From positions 372,001-436,000 of the forward strand of contig NC_005956.1 of the NCBI RefSeq assembly GCF_000046705.1: a stretch of 64,000 nt of DNA, read 5' to 3'. The position numbers and the translations under genes were made by a program. Positions 7,083-15,356 of the stretch are shown here, one piece after another; positions within the stretch are counted from its first letter, which is position 1, and each line of letters starts with the position of its first letter. This DNA is from Bartonella henselae str. Houston-1. Lineage in GTDB: Bacteria > Pseudomonadota > Alphaproteobacteria > Rhizobiales > Rhizobiaceae. The notes under the pieces are model-generated. The model was not told the DNA's origin. It saw nothing but the letters and a program-made list of their open reading frames with translations, and did no database searches.

Positions 7083-8390
7083 TTATCTATCTTCCTCATC
7101 CATATGGATTACGCCTTCGCCTTCATCACATGCGTTAGGGGGGGCGTTTGGATCAAGGGTATCATCTTTATCTGGTGTGGTGTTTGCAACGTTTCCAGCC
7201 GCATCTTCTTGGGTTTCATCAAAAAGCTCGCAATCTATTTTTGTGGTATAACCACCTGTTTTATCAAGCTTGTGTTTAACGCTTTTTATGCGCCATTCTG
7301 CTGGAATATAGGGGCGGAAAGGGGGCTCTTGAACAAGCTTGGCTTCTGCTTGCACAAAGGGATCACCTCCGATATCACATGAGAAAGAAGATTTCCCACG
7401 CGATGATTTATTGCGATAAGCCGCAATGGCTGCAACAGCTTCTGATTGATTGTGGTAGGTGTATTTGAGTTCATGAAACGGTGCTTTGCCAACCTTGACT
7501 TCCTTTTTTTCACCAGTACGGATATCATGATAGCTTGCAAGTACACCGCCTTTTTTCTCTTCATCTTGCTCTTGATTTTCAGGTGTTTTGGCTTCCGTTT
7601 CTGCTTTAGGCAAATTGGGGGCGTCACTTTCGTCCATATGGATAACATCTTCGCCTTCTTCAACTTCTTCTGGTTCTCGTGCATCAGCGGCGGCTTTTTG
7701 ATCATCTCCTGCCTCTGTTGCTAAGCCATTGGCTGCTCCTGCTTCATCCCGTGCGCTGTATTTAAAATCCCAAGAGCTGCAGAGTTTCTCATGGATAACA
7801 ACAACGGGGAGTGTTTCACCAGTGATGGCTTTGCCTTCGCCCCGTTTAGCTAAAACAAGTTTGCCATCAACGGGTTTTGCTACCGCATCATAGTCTTCTG
7901 CAAGGCGTGTGGCAAAAGCCATATCGCTCTCAGAAGTTTGATCAATGTGACGCACAACAATTTTTGCAAGAGCAGGATCAACTTTTGGTGTATAGCCATT
8001 GCGCTCTGCTATCTCTTGAATAATATTGCCAAGGGTTTGTTGGTGATAGGATTGGCTTTTGGGTGTTCTATAAGACGTGTTCATAGAGGCGGCGCGTCCT
8101 GTCACGCTTAAACTTTGTGGGGGGCTGCTTACAGAGATTTCATCAATCAGATAGGCTCCCATATCGCGGTTTTTACCGCCTTCATAGCCAAGTGTGACAG
8201 AAATGATTGTTCCGATGAGAGGGATATCAAGAAAGCCATTGTCGCACTCACGGGCACGGTCATCAAGCTCTATGGTGATGCGGTCACTTTTGTCTTCTGC
8301 TTCATCCGTAATTTCAATCGACAAAACATAGTCCATCAGCGTTCTTGTGATGTCCTCTCCATTTGCCATCACTGTGCAAAAAGGTTTCAT
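7083..8390 (-). CDS. D: Tail protein gpD (late control D / baseplate hub family)
   Basis: 435 residues from MKPFCTVMANGEDIT; this ATG overlaps the gpX stop as ATGA. The N-terminal half is the P2 gpD/late control D family (SDRITIELDDRARECDNGF, TLGYEGGKNRDMGAYLIDEI, TLGNIIQEIAERNGY). In P2 gpD forms the hub under the spike. An acidic insertion of roughly 60 residues lies in the middle. The motif GEDVIHMDESD in the insertion is repeated as GEGVIHMDEEDR at the C-terminus, a sign of internal duplication. Confidence 0.88.
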   Translation of the reverse strand: MKPFCTVMANGEDITRTLMDYVLSIEITDEAEDKSDRITIELDDRARECDNGFLDIPLIGTIISVTLGYEGGKNRDMGAYLIDEISVSSPPQSLSVTGRAASMNTSYRTPKSQSYHQQTLGNIIQEIAERNGYTPKVDPALAKIVVRHIDQTSESDMAFATRLAEDYDAVAKPVDGKLVLAKRGEGKAITGETLPVVVIHEKLCSSWDFKYSARDEAGAANGLATEAGDDQKAAADAREPEEVEEGEDVIHMDESDAPNLPKAETEAKTPENQEQDEEKKGGVLASYHDIRTGEKKEVKVGKAPFHELKYTYHNQSEAVAAIAAYRNKSSRGKSSFSCDIGGDPFVQAEAKLVQEPPFRPYIPAEWRIKSVKHKLDKTGGYTTKIDCELFDETQEDAAGNVANTTPDKDDTLDPNAPPNACDEGEGVIHMDEEDR

Positions 8391-8611
8391 GATTGACTGC
8401 CCCAAATTCTAATGACCGGTGTGGCTTTAGGATAGGGAAGGATTGGCAAAACGATTGTGATGCCTGCTTTTAAGATGGGTCCATAGTCTGCAAGACCAAA
8501 GTTTGCTGCATAAACGCGTTCAACAGCAAGGGCTTGTTGACCCTTGGCATAGTATCTCCAGCAAATGGCATCAACCATATCGCCTTCTTTTGTCACGTAA
8601 AGATCACTCAT
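8387..8611 (-). CDS. X: Tail protein gpX (LysM-like tail protein X)
   Basis: 74 residues, typical for P2 tail protein X: YVTKEGDMVDAICWRYYAKGQ, then VERVYAANFGLADYGPIL and the ending IVLPILP. The fold is LysM-like. It overlaps gpU and gpD by four bases each, so the three genes are translationally coupled. Confidence 0.9.
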   Translation of the reverse strand: MSDLYVTKEGDMVDAICWRYYAKGQQALAVERVYAANFGLADYGPILKAGITIVLPILPYPKATPVIRIWGSQS

Positions 8612-8988
8612 AGCTCTTCACCATATTCTCTCAACTTTATTGTAAATTCTTGTTTTTTGGGGGTCCCATTTTGGTGAAAAATGCTTTGTTTTTCCTCTAC
8701 AGAAAGAATGACAAACTTTCCTAAAATTTTCCCCTGACCCGTCACAAGGATATGAGGACCATTATGTGCCATTTGTCGCAAATACTCGATTTGTCCGTGA
8801 CCGCCTTTAAAATCTGGATAGATCACACCGGTTAAAGAAAATTCCGCATTTGCAACGGCAGGCAATTGAAGTGCTGCTTTGCGCCCCAATCGCCCTTGCT
8901 CCACCCATGGAATGCCATAAGACATGTCAAGGGTTTGATAAGCGGCCGTTTCAATGGAAAAAATAAAACCACCCAAAGCTAACATCAT
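8608..8988 (-). CDS. U: Tail completion protein gpU
   Basis: 126 residues matching P2 gpU: N-terminal MLALGGFIFSIETAAYQTL, the WVEQGRLGRKAALQ region and IEYLRQMAHNGPHILV. gpU caps the tail tube or takes part in tail assembly. It follows the tape measure after five bases. Confidence 0.88.
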   Translation of the reverse strand: MMLALGGFIFSIETAAYQTLDMSYGIPWVEQGRLGRKAALQLPAVANAEFSLTGVIYPDFKGGHGQIEYLRQMAHNGPHILVTGQGKILGKFVILSVEEKQSIFHQNGTPKKQEFTIKLREYGEEL

Positions 8989-8993
8989 GATGT

Positions 8994-11294
8994 TTAATCC
9001 GAAAGGCTAGAGGCGATAGCCAAGCGTTGCTGTTTGGCATAGCGTTCAAGGGCTTGATTGACAGCGGCGCGGATTTCGTCCTTTAAACCATTGGGGACGG
9101 AAATATTTAAATTTGAAATCATCACGCGGGCATCGATTTCTACTGGCTTATGAACCGTAATGGGCTTGGGAGCTTTGAAGGCGCCCACTTTTGTATTTGT
9201 AGCCTGCATTTGTCCTGCTTCGACTATGCCTGTATTAAAACCACTCTTGCGTTTTTCAGGGGGGGTATTTGTAACCACGGCTGTATCGAGCATTTTTTTT
9301 GCTCGTGTATTGGTTTCTTCGGTAAAGGTTTTAATGGTCTCCGTTGAAGTTTTGTTGATTGAAACATTAAACCCTAACTTTTCTTTCATCCAATTTGGCA
9401 TCCAACTGGTTAATTTACGCATCATGCCGCTAAGCCAGTCAGACAGAGCGTTCCATTTGCTTTTGATACCTTCCCAAAGTCCGTTAATCAGATTGGTTCC
9501 TGCGGCCATTAAATCGACACCGAACAGCCATTCAATGAGTTCATTGATTTTTTTCGAAATCCAAGAGAGTGGTGAAAAGTTTTTAAAGAGCGCAAAGAGG
9601 TTATTGAAAGCATTACTACATAAGCTTGCAAAAGAATCCCATAACTTGCTTATAAAGCTTATGACTGTGTCCCAATTTTTGTAGAGCAGATATCCGGCAG
9701 CAACAAGAGCTGCAATACCGCCAAGTATCCAGCCAATAGGTGTGGTCATGATAGCAACACCAAGCGATATAAAAGCAGAACCAACGGCAGTTATTGCCGA
9801 AATCAGTGTACCTACAAGAGTTAAAGCAAGACTGGCAACTGCGGAAGCAGCTGAGGCTAATGCTGAAAGCAGTGATCTTCCCAGAGTAGCAGAAAATCTA
9901 ATAAAAGCTTTATCTGCTGCGACTATTTTTGAGAGCAGGGATTTTCCAAGGTTTACAGCCAGACCGGTAATTTTAGAACCAACGGAAGTGAAGGCCGCAA
10001 GCACTGGTCCTGAAAGAGCAAAAGCAAGCCTGATAAAAACTGCGCTTACTATGGCTAGTGATGTAAGCAGCCAGCCATTGATTTTGTCCCAATTTTTGTA
10101 GAGCAAATATCCGGCAGCAACAAGAGCTGTAATACCACCAATGATCCAGCCAATAGGCGTCGTCATGATTGTGATACCAAGGCTAACAAAAGCAGCTCCC
10201 ACGGCTGCTAATGCGGCAATGAGTGGACCAAAAATGAAGGAACCAAGAGCTACAAGCCCCACCTTGAAAAGAGTTATTTCACCAATCAGAGGTTCTAGCC
10301 ATCGAAACCAGCCTTTAATCCTCTCTGTGAGATCACTGATGCCCTTTCTTAAATCAGAGGTAGGATTAAGCAAATCTTGTAAGACTTTTCTTAAGGTTTT
10401 CGCCCAGCGCGCAACGGTTGTTTGAATAAGGTCACGGTTTTCATCAATCAACTTTGAAAAACCGTCAACCATATCATTGATCACGGGCATGAAACGTGCA
10501 CCAATAAAGCTCGCGATACCCCCTATTTTTTTCTTAAAGGCACCAAGCTTGTCACTCAAATCTGCGGCATAGCGTGCAACATCGGCACCTATCAGCCATT
10601 TTCCTTTTCTCGCTTTTGCAAACAGCTCTTTGATGGGCGCCATGCCTTGTGAGAGCATGGATGCCATCTCTTTACCATCACCCCCAAACAGCAGAGCAGC
10701 AATATGCTGTCTTTGTGCTTGATTTTTCATCTTACTCATCTTGTCGGTAATTTCTTCCAACAAAACGGAGTTTGATTTGAGTTTTCCAGAAGCGTTTTTG
10801 ACAGAAATGCCAAGCGCGTCAAAGCCCATCATGCCTCTTTTTTGTCCGGCATATGCTTGGGCTGAACGCCTATTTAAAGTTGCCAAGGATTGTTGAAAGA
10901 GTTCGGCAGAATATCCTGAATTATCGGCGGCATCACCCCATAATTGAAGTGATGCAACACTCATACCTAAATGGTGTGAGGCATGGTGAAGACTATCGCC
11001 CAGATGCATGGTTTTCATGGTGAGGGCAGTTACACTTGCCACAAGACCACCTCCAGCAAGCCCTAAGACACCGGTAAAGACCGAAGCACGACTTGCCGCT
11101 GTGCTAAGAGCACCTTGAACACCATGAAGACTTTTTGTCATGTTTTGTACAGCAGCAGAAAAGCGCGGAATACCCAAACTATGGGATAATTTTTTTGACA
11201 ATGTATCAAATTGCTTTTGTACACGTTTAAGAGGTGCGGTGAGTTCGTCTTCAAGAGACAATTTCACCTTTGCATCAGCAACTTTTTCACTCAT
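8994..11294 (-). CDS. T: Tail tape measure protein (gpT-like)
   Basis: 766 residues, the longest tail gene next to the DUF4815-like one. It sits between E/E' and U as in P2. The N-terminal 300 residues are helical; the middle is hydrophobic with two near-identical repeats at about residues 364-402 and 503-541 (both contain MTTPIGWI and AAGYLLYKNWD). Tape measure proteins set tail length and help DNA enter the cell. Its ATG overlaps the E' stop as ATGA. Confidence 0.9.
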   Translation of the reverse strand: MSEKVADAKVKLSLEDELTAPLKRVQKQFDTLSKKLSHSLGIPRFSAAVQNMTKSLHGVQGALSTAASRASVFTGVLGLAGGGLVASVTALTMKTMHLGDSLHHASHHLGMSVASLQLWGDAADNSGYSAELFQQSLATLNRRSAQAYAGQKRGMMGFDALGISVKNASGKLKSNSVLLEEITDKMSKMKNQAQRQHIAALLFGGDGKEMASMLSQGMAPIKELFAKARKGKWLIGADVARYAADLSDKLGAFKKKIGGIASFIGARFMPVINDMVDGFSKLIDENRDLIQTTVARWAKTLRKVLQDLLNPTSDLRKGISDLTERIKGWFRWLEPLIGEITLFKVGLVALGSFIFGPLIAALAAVGAAFVSLGITIMTTPIGWIIGGITALVAAGYLLYKNWDKINGWLLTSLAIVSAVFIRLAFALSGPVLAAFTSVGSKITGLAVNLGKSLLSKIVAADKAFIRFSATLGRSLLSALASAASAVASLALTLVGTLISAITAVGSAFISLGVAIMTTPIGWILGGIAALVAAGYLLYKNWDTVISFISKLWDSFASLCSNAFNNLFALFKNFSPLSWISKKINELIEWLFGVDLMAAGTNLINGLWEGIKSKWNALSDWLSGMMRKLTSWMPNWMKEKLGFNVSINKTSTETIKTFTEETNTRAKKMLDTAVVTNTPPEKRKSGFNTGIVEAGQMQATNTKVGAFKAPKPITVHKPVEIDARVMISNLNISVPNGLKDEIRAAVNQALERYAKQQRLAIASSLSD

Positions 11295-11464
11295 TTTGTC
11301 TTATACCTTTCTGCTGCTTGTTTTCGCCAGAATATGAGTTCTTGTGGTTCCATTTCCATCATCTCTGAAAGGGACCAATGGAACACAATGGCAATATCGG
11401 CTATCAGTTTTGCGGCGGTTTCCCAGTCGAGGTATCCCGCCGTTTGATAAAAGACTCCAAGATC
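11291..11464 (-). CDS. E': gpE' extension, expected from -1 frameshifting within gpE
   Basis: In the -1 frame relative to gpE there is an open stretch ending at 11,291 with sensible coding (LDWETAAKLIADIAIVFHWS, then MMEMEPQELIFWRKQAAERY). It overlaps the end of gpE (11,404) and has no ATG, GTG or TTG start of its own after the preceding in-frame stop. P2 makes E+E' by a programmed -1 frameshift before the tape measure gene. The exact slip site is not clear; CTTTTA near 11,452 is one candidate. Its stop overlaps the tape measure ATG. Confidence 0.7.
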   Translation of the reverse strand, partial: DLGVFYQTAGYLDWETAAKLIADIAIVFHWSLSEMMEMEPQELIFWRKQAAERYKTK

Positions 11465-11688
11465 TCTCCAATGCTTGACAAATCATTGATGTCGAGTTCA
11501 CTGATAGCCTCATGCGGCCATCCAGAAAGGCGTGCGATCATAGCGATTGTTTGCTCTACGCCTTCTTTTTTATCAATGGCTTGCAAATCTTTTGTTTTGG
11601 GGCGCTGTAAGGTAATTGTGGTGTGCTCTTTTCCTTCAAAGGTAATAGGGATAAGCAATTGATGGGTAACACTTTGTTGTATAGTCAT
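11404..11688 (-). CDS. E: Tail assembly chaperone gpE
   Basis: 94 residues of the P2 gpE/tail assembly chaperone family (LLIPITFEGKEHTTITLQRP, VEQTIAMIARLSGWPHEAIS, LDINDLSSIGEILESF). It acts with E' on the tape measure during assembly. It follows FII after one base and precedes the tape measure, the canonical order. Confidence 0.87.
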   Translation of the reverse strand: MTIQQSVTHQLLIPITFEGKEHTTITLQRPKTKDLQAIDKKEGVEQTIAMIARLSGWPHEAISELDINDLSSIGEILESFIKRRDTSTGKPPQN

Positions 11689-11689
11689 T

Positions 11690-12196
11690 TTATAATCCTA
11701 TGTTTTCTCTGTGGCCTGCGAGTTGATTGACGCCATTGAATTTTCTGATGAGATTGAGGACGTCTATCTCAACAATTTCAACGTCCTTTTGGACATATTT
11801 GAAATATTGCAATGTGAATGTTGCTGTAGAAGTTGCTTTGCCTCCCGGTTGCCATTCTGCCATTTCAAAGCCTTTGCAAAGTCCTCTCATGGTCATGACA
11901 ACACCTTCTGCGGGTGTGCCTTGCGCTTGCATTGAACTGCGCAATGAGATGTTGACATCCGTGCGTCCCAACAGTGCCATTAATTCTGGAGAGCAATCAG
12001 AAATGGTCATGCTAAGCGTGAGAGTTTCAAGACCAAGATCAACTTCAATAGAGCTATCCATGCCGCCGCCGCGATAATTTTCAACGACCAAACTCAAATT
12101 CGGTAGGGTGACACTTTCACATTTTGCTTGATAGGGAATGCCATCGACAAAAATGTTAAAATATTTCAAAACTCTTGGTAAAACAGGTACTGTCAT
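11690..12196 (-). CDS. FII: Contractile tail tube protein FII
   Basis: 168 residues of the P2 major tail tube family: PVLPRVLKYFNIFVDG at the N-terminus, LPNLSLVVENYRGGGMDSSIEVDLGLETL, and the C-terminal WQPGGKATSTATFTLQYFKY. It forms the inner tube of the contractile tail. Its start overlaps the sheath stop. Confidence 0.93.
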   Translation of the reverse strand: MTVPVLPRVLKYFNIFVDGIPYQAKCESVTLPNLSLVVENYRGGGMDSSIEVDLGLETLTLSMTISDCSPELMALLGRTDVNISLRSSMQAQGTPAEGVVMTMRGLCKGFEMAEWQPGGKATSTATFTLQYFKYVQKDVEIVEIDVLNLIRKFNGVNQLAGHRENIGL

Positions 12197-13428
12197 TAAA
12201 AGATCTCCTCTAGGTAATCATTGATGATTTGTGAACGGAACGTGATGTGTTCTGCGGGTGTTGTCGGGGTAAATTCCACATTGAAATAGACTCTGCCGCT
12301 TTCAATGGCGCTTGCTGTATTAAGCTCTAGATCAGGTGTACAACGCCCACCAAGAATAGCGCCTTGTGCTTTCAAATCACGCAAATAGGCATTAACGCTT
12401 TCACTGACATCATGCATGTACGTTTTTTTGATATTGCGGTCGACAGCCCATAGGTGTCCGCGCAAAATAGCATCATTGATCATATCTGCGGTGCGCACCA
12501 CGGATAAAAAAGCAAATTTTGTATCGCTTGAGAGCGTGCGATTTCCCCAGAGACGATAGCCATTTTCGCGAATAATGGTTGTGATGTTTTGTTCATTGAG
12601 AAGGTTGGCACGGCTTGATCTGTCCCCAATGGAAAAATCAATGGGGCGCGCAGTTCCCACAATGCCATTGATCACTTTATTGGAAGGGGAATGCCAAAAG
12701 CCATGGGTAAAATCCGTTTTGGCAATGACACCAGCAACCGCTGCACTTGCTGGTTCTTCTATGATTTTGCCATCACGATTCACCTTTACAAACGGGTCAA
12801 TGAGAATGGCGCGCTTTGAATCAAAATCCTTTGCTGTGCTAAGAGCTGCTTCATCTGTTGTGTTGGGTGCATCAAGCACCACAATGGCGCGCAAACGCTC
12901 GGCAATGCCAATCAATTCTGCTGCTATCCCATAACTTTCAACTGTCACAAGTGGTTCGTCTTGATAATCAAGTCCTTCTATTGATAAATCAGTTGTAGTA
13001 CGCTTATTCGTAAATCCTGGAGCAATCAGAATGCGTGGTGTTTGTCCTACAATGGATTGTGCTCCAATGAAAGCATGAACACCTTCATAAGCGCCATTTG
13101 CGTTCACACCACCTAGAATATTGGTGAGTGTTGTATTTTCGTTGTCACCTTCTTGCACGCGTACGACAACGACAATTGCGCCCACTTGCTTGAAAATGAG
13201 ATCAAGGGCATTGGGTAATGTACCGCGTCGTTTTCCTGTTCTATCCAGTTTTGCGGCTTGTGAAAGAGAGCCTGCTACCAAAACCGGTGTGTTAAGAGGA
13301 AAGGCTTGTTCATCGGCATCGGGTGCTGTGCCAACAATTCCGATAACGCCAGACTGAACTGCACGAAGGGGGCGGGTGCCGTCGTCAACCTCAACGACTT
13401 CAACACCGTGTAAAAAACCTGTTGCCAT
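12196..13428 (-). CDS. FI: Contractile tail sheath protein FI
   Basis: 410 residues, typical sheath length. Family features: GVEVVEVDDGTRPLRAVQSGVIGIVGTAP near the start, RILIAPGFTNK, the central DFDSKRAILIDPFVKVN, and the C-terminal half ENGYRLWGNRTLSSD with ADMINDAILRG. The sheath contracts to drive the tube through the envelope. Upstream, the fibre genes are separated from it by the Rha cassette E and two antitoxin genes. Confidence 0.93.
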   Translation of the reverse strand: MATGFLHGVEVVEVDDGTRPLRAVQSGVIGIVGTAPDADEQAFPLNTPVLVAGSLSQAAKLDRTGKRRGTLPNALDLIFKQVGAIVVVVRVQEGDNENTTLTNILGGVNANGAYEGVHAFIGAQSIVGQTPRILIAPGFTNKRTTTDLSIEGLDYQDEPLVTVESYGIAAELIGIAERLRAIVVLDAPNTTDEAALSTAKDFDSKRAILIDPFVKVNRDGKIIEEPASAAVAGVIAKTDFTHGFWHSPSNKVINGIVGTARPIDFSIGDRSSRANLLNEQNITTIIRENGYRLWGNRTLSSDTKFAFLSVVRTADMINDAILRGHLWAVDRNIKKTYMHDVSESVNAYLRDLKAQGAILGGRCTPDLELNTASAIESGRVYFNVEFTPTTPAEHITFRSQIINDYLEEIF

Positions 13429-13439
13429 TTTATACTCCT

Positions 13440-13625
13440 TTGAAATATTGGCTAGAAATGAATGGGGAAAAATGAGGGTTGGATTTGAAATCGCACCCTT
13501 TAAAACAGCAAATCATCAGGATTTTGGTTCACTCGCATTTCAAATGCGAGTGAATAGTAAAGGGTAGCATTTCAAATGCGATCCTTTGAAAACAACAATA
13601 TGTGAAATAATTTTTTAAAAGTATA
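13440..13625 (+). pseudogene. Remnant of a Rha-type gene with tandem palindromes
   Basis: Short stretches resemble the variable region of the Rha-type gene at 13,898: VGFEIAP, then HQDFGSLAFQMRV. Three palindrome-like units follow each other: about 13,478-13,500; 13,526-13,552 (half-site TTCACTCGCATTT, perfect); and about 13,559-13,588 (imperfect). The flanking coding sequence is lost. It is best read as debris of a palindrome-bearing cassette. Confidence 0.5.
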
Positions 13626-13897
13626 TTGACACTAATAAACCCTCATGTTACCTGAATCACAAGTGCTAGAAACACTAAACCATTAGCGGATAGGTCACGT
13701 AAGATCTCTCCCATGCATTTAAAATACTGATTGTCTTTTATGCTATTATTGGCATATAACGATTTTGTCGGGTGTAGCTATACTATACAATACCTTCTCA
13801 CGAGGGGAAGGCATAGCGACGGACTAATGGCCGTGTTTCTAACGCCCGGCACCCTTGGGGGTGTCAATAGAGACATTAAAACCATTAGGAGTTCATC
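13626..13897 (+). ncRNA. c4: C4-type antisense RNA leader, cassette E
   Basis: The only cassette besides A on the plus strand. TTGACA at 13,626-13,631. a1 13,667-13,673, b1 13,680-13,686; core 13,767-13,850; b' CTAATGG 13,824-13,830, a' GTTTCTA 13,835-13,841; a2 13,868-13,874 (one G-U pair), b2 13,882-13,888 overlapping the Shine-Dalgarno of the Rha-type gene. Code: UAGAAAC + CCAUUAG. The sequence between b1 and the core differs most from the other copies. Confidence 0.82.
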
Positions 13898-14419
13898 ATG
13901 AACAATTTAGTAACAATCGATAGTGCTGGTATTGCTGTTACAACTTCTTTAAAAATTGCCGAGGGTGTGGGGAATACGCATAAAACAGTTATACAGTTAG
14001 TACGCAATAATCGTAAGGATTTTGAAGAGTTTGGTTCACTTGGATTTGAAATCCAAGTGAGTAAAAGAGACGGTAAAGGCGGTCAAAAGAGAGAAGTTGC
14101 TATTCTCAATGAACCACAAGCAACCTTACTCATGACTTATATGCGCAATAATGACACGGTGCGCGCATTTAAAAAAGCTCTCGTTAAAGCTTTTTATGAT
14201 TTAAGAAATCAATTGATTGATAATGACCGCGATACACGGTTTGATTTTCCTAGCAACTGGAATGAAATGGGAGCGACTGAAAAAGCTGTCTACATTTATG
14301 GACCTCTCCATATGCATCTTGTTAAAGCCTTTACGTTAGTAGAAGAGAGTAAACATTATAAAACGCTTGTTGAAGAAGCCAAGCAAGTTTTAGAAAAAAC
14401 TATTGTAAAAGCTGCTTAA
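13898..14419 (+). CDS. Rha-type phage regulatory protein with AntA-A-like tail
   Basis: 173 residues. The N-terminal 105 residues are a Rha (pRha) domain: VTTSLKIAEGVGNTHKTVIQLVRNN, DFEEFGSLGFEI, NEPQATLLMTYMRNNDTVRAFKKALVKAFYDLR. The last 60 residues (RFDFPSNWNEMGATEKAVYI to the end) closely resemble the tail of the AntA protein at 914, so the two are domain-swapped relatives. Rha proteins regulate or interfere with phage lytic growth in known cases. It has its own C4 leader and a private palindrome at 14,036-14,060. Confidence 0.85.
   Translation: MNNLVTIDSAGIAVTTSLKIAEGVGNTHKTVIQLVRNNRKDFEEFGSLGFEIQVSKRDGKGGQKREVAILNEPQATLLMTYMRNNDTVRAFKKALVKAFYDLRNQLIDNDRDTRFDFPSNWNEMGATEKAVYIYGPLHMHLVKAFTLVEESKHYKTLVEEAKQVLEKTIVKAA
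14036..14060 (+). repeat. Private inverted repeat in the Rha-type gene
   Basis: Perfect 12-base arms TCACTTGGATTT and AAATCCAAGTGA around a G. It lies in the coding sequence for GSLGFEIQVS. The remnant at 13.5 kb has the same frame of sequence with a different core (CGCATTT). Confidence 0.9.
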
Positions 14420-14436
14420 GGTGAAACATGCTTTAT

Positions 14437-14460
14437 CTCCTCGTCTTTAAAGGTGGGGAG
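14437..14460. terminator. Imperfect hairpin between Rha gene and higA
   Basis: CTCCTCGTCTT can pair with AGGTGGGGAG with G-U pairs. It lies between convergent genes and belongs to the same hairpin set as 1523, 4324, 24,149 and 36,345. Confidence 0.5.
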
Positions 14461-14464
14461 AAGG

Positions 14465-14794
14465 TTACGAATGGCTATGTTCCATTTGCGTATCTACTTC
14501 ATTAGCTGTTAGTGTTGGAATAGAAGAGACATCAATGTCCCTCAAGGCATGCCATGTATCATAATTGGCTTGAAGCTGTAGCCAAAGGGCTGGTCCATTT
14601 CCTAACAATTTACCAATGCGAGCTGCTGTTACGGCTGTGACTGGACGTTCTCCTTTAAGGATACCGTGCAAGTGCTGGCGTGATATTTGAAGAATCCTAG
14701 CAATTTCGGTTTTGCTTGCATTTAAATGTTCTAAGGATTCAGCTAAAATTTCTCCTGGATGAGAAGGACAACGATTAGGATTACGTGTGGTCAT
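14465..14794 (-). CDS. higA: HigA/VapI-type HTH antitoxin without adjacent toxin
   Basis: 109 residues from MTTRNPNRCPSHPGEILAES. HTH of the HigA type (NASKTEIARILQISRQHLHGILKGERPVTAVTAARIGKLLGNG) followed by WLQLQANYDTWHALRD. HigA antitoxins bind HigB and their own promoter. No higB lies upstream on this strand, so this is an orphan; it converges with the Rha-type gene. Confidence 0.8.
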   Translation of the reverse strand: MTTRNPNRCPSHPGEILAESLEHLNASKTEIARILQISRQHLHGILKGERPVTAVTAARIGKLLGNGPALWLQLQANYDTWHALRDIDVSSIPTLTANEVDTQMEHSHS

Positions 14795-14881
14795 GGATAG
14801 TCTTCTTTGCAATTAATTTTAAAACCGTTACAATTTAAACAATATGCCATTGATATTATATCATTTAAAGAAATTTAAAAA

Positions 14882-15061
14882 ATGAACATCAAGCCTATTC
14901 GCACTGAACAAGATTATCAAGAAGCCTTAGAAATTGTGTCTGCAATGTTTGATAATCAACCTCAAGAGGGGACTCCCGAATTTGATCAAATGGAGGCTCT
15001 TGTATTATTAATTGAAGCTTATGAAGCCGAACACTATCCTGTTTCTCCAACTCATGCGTAA
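14882..15061 (+). pseudogene. N-terminal fragment of a HigA-like (COG5499-type) antitoxin
   Basis: 59 codons: NIKPIRTEQDYQEALEIVSA, then EGTPEFDQMEALVLLIEAYE and AEHYPVSP. This is the N-terminal region of antitoxins that normally continue for another 50-60 residues with an XRE helix-turn-helix. The helix-turn-helix and the toxin are missing. It diverges from the higA gene at 14,794. Confidence 0.6.
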
Positions 15062-15214
15062 AGAGAAGCACAAACTCATGGAGGGAATAAACTTGCACGT
15101 CAACATCAAGGATTTTACAACCACACCAATAACTGTCTGATCAAATATTGCTAAAAACTCAGATCTCTTACCATCCTTAATAAAGTGAATACGAAGTTTA
15201 AATTCTATTGCCAT
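15008..15214 (-). CDS. Short protein of unknown function after the tail fibre
   Basis: 68 residues from MAIEFKLRIHFIKDGKRSEF, with GGAGAG at a good distance from the ATG. The first 40 residues read like a real protein; the rest (from about MLTCKF) is atypical and overlaps the antitoxin fragment on the other strand, so the 3' end may be lost. No family recognised. It follows the tail fibre on the same strand but beyond a terminator. Confidence 0.4.
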   Translation of the reverse strand: MAIEFKLRIHFIKDGKRSEFLAIFDQTVIGVVVKSLMLTCKFIPSMSLCFSLRMSWRNRIVFGFISFN

Positions 15215-15315
15215 TTTGCTCTCCAAATCAATGGAGAAAACATAACAACAAGAGCTCCCTTTCATAAGTCTGACACTGTCAGTCAAAAAAAACCTTTAAA
15301 AGGGCTTTGAAAGAT

Positions 15316-15350
15316 CAATAAAAAGGCTTTGAAAATCATATAAAGCCTTT
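15316..15350 (-). terminator. Terminator after the tail fibre gene
   Basis: AAAGGCTTT (minus strand, 15,350-15,342) pairs with AAAGCCTTT (15,330-15,322), followed by a T-rich run on the minus strand. Confidence 0.7.
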
Positions 15351-15356
15351 AAAAAC

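Noticed and set aside
9160..10425. Several plus-strand frames opposite the tape measure gene
   Set aside because: They are shadows of a long helical gene with clear family position; none has a domain or ribosome site.
14895..15098. Minus-strand frame with protein-like sequence
   Set aside because: It lies opposite the recognisable HigA-like fragment on the plus strand, which has family similarity.
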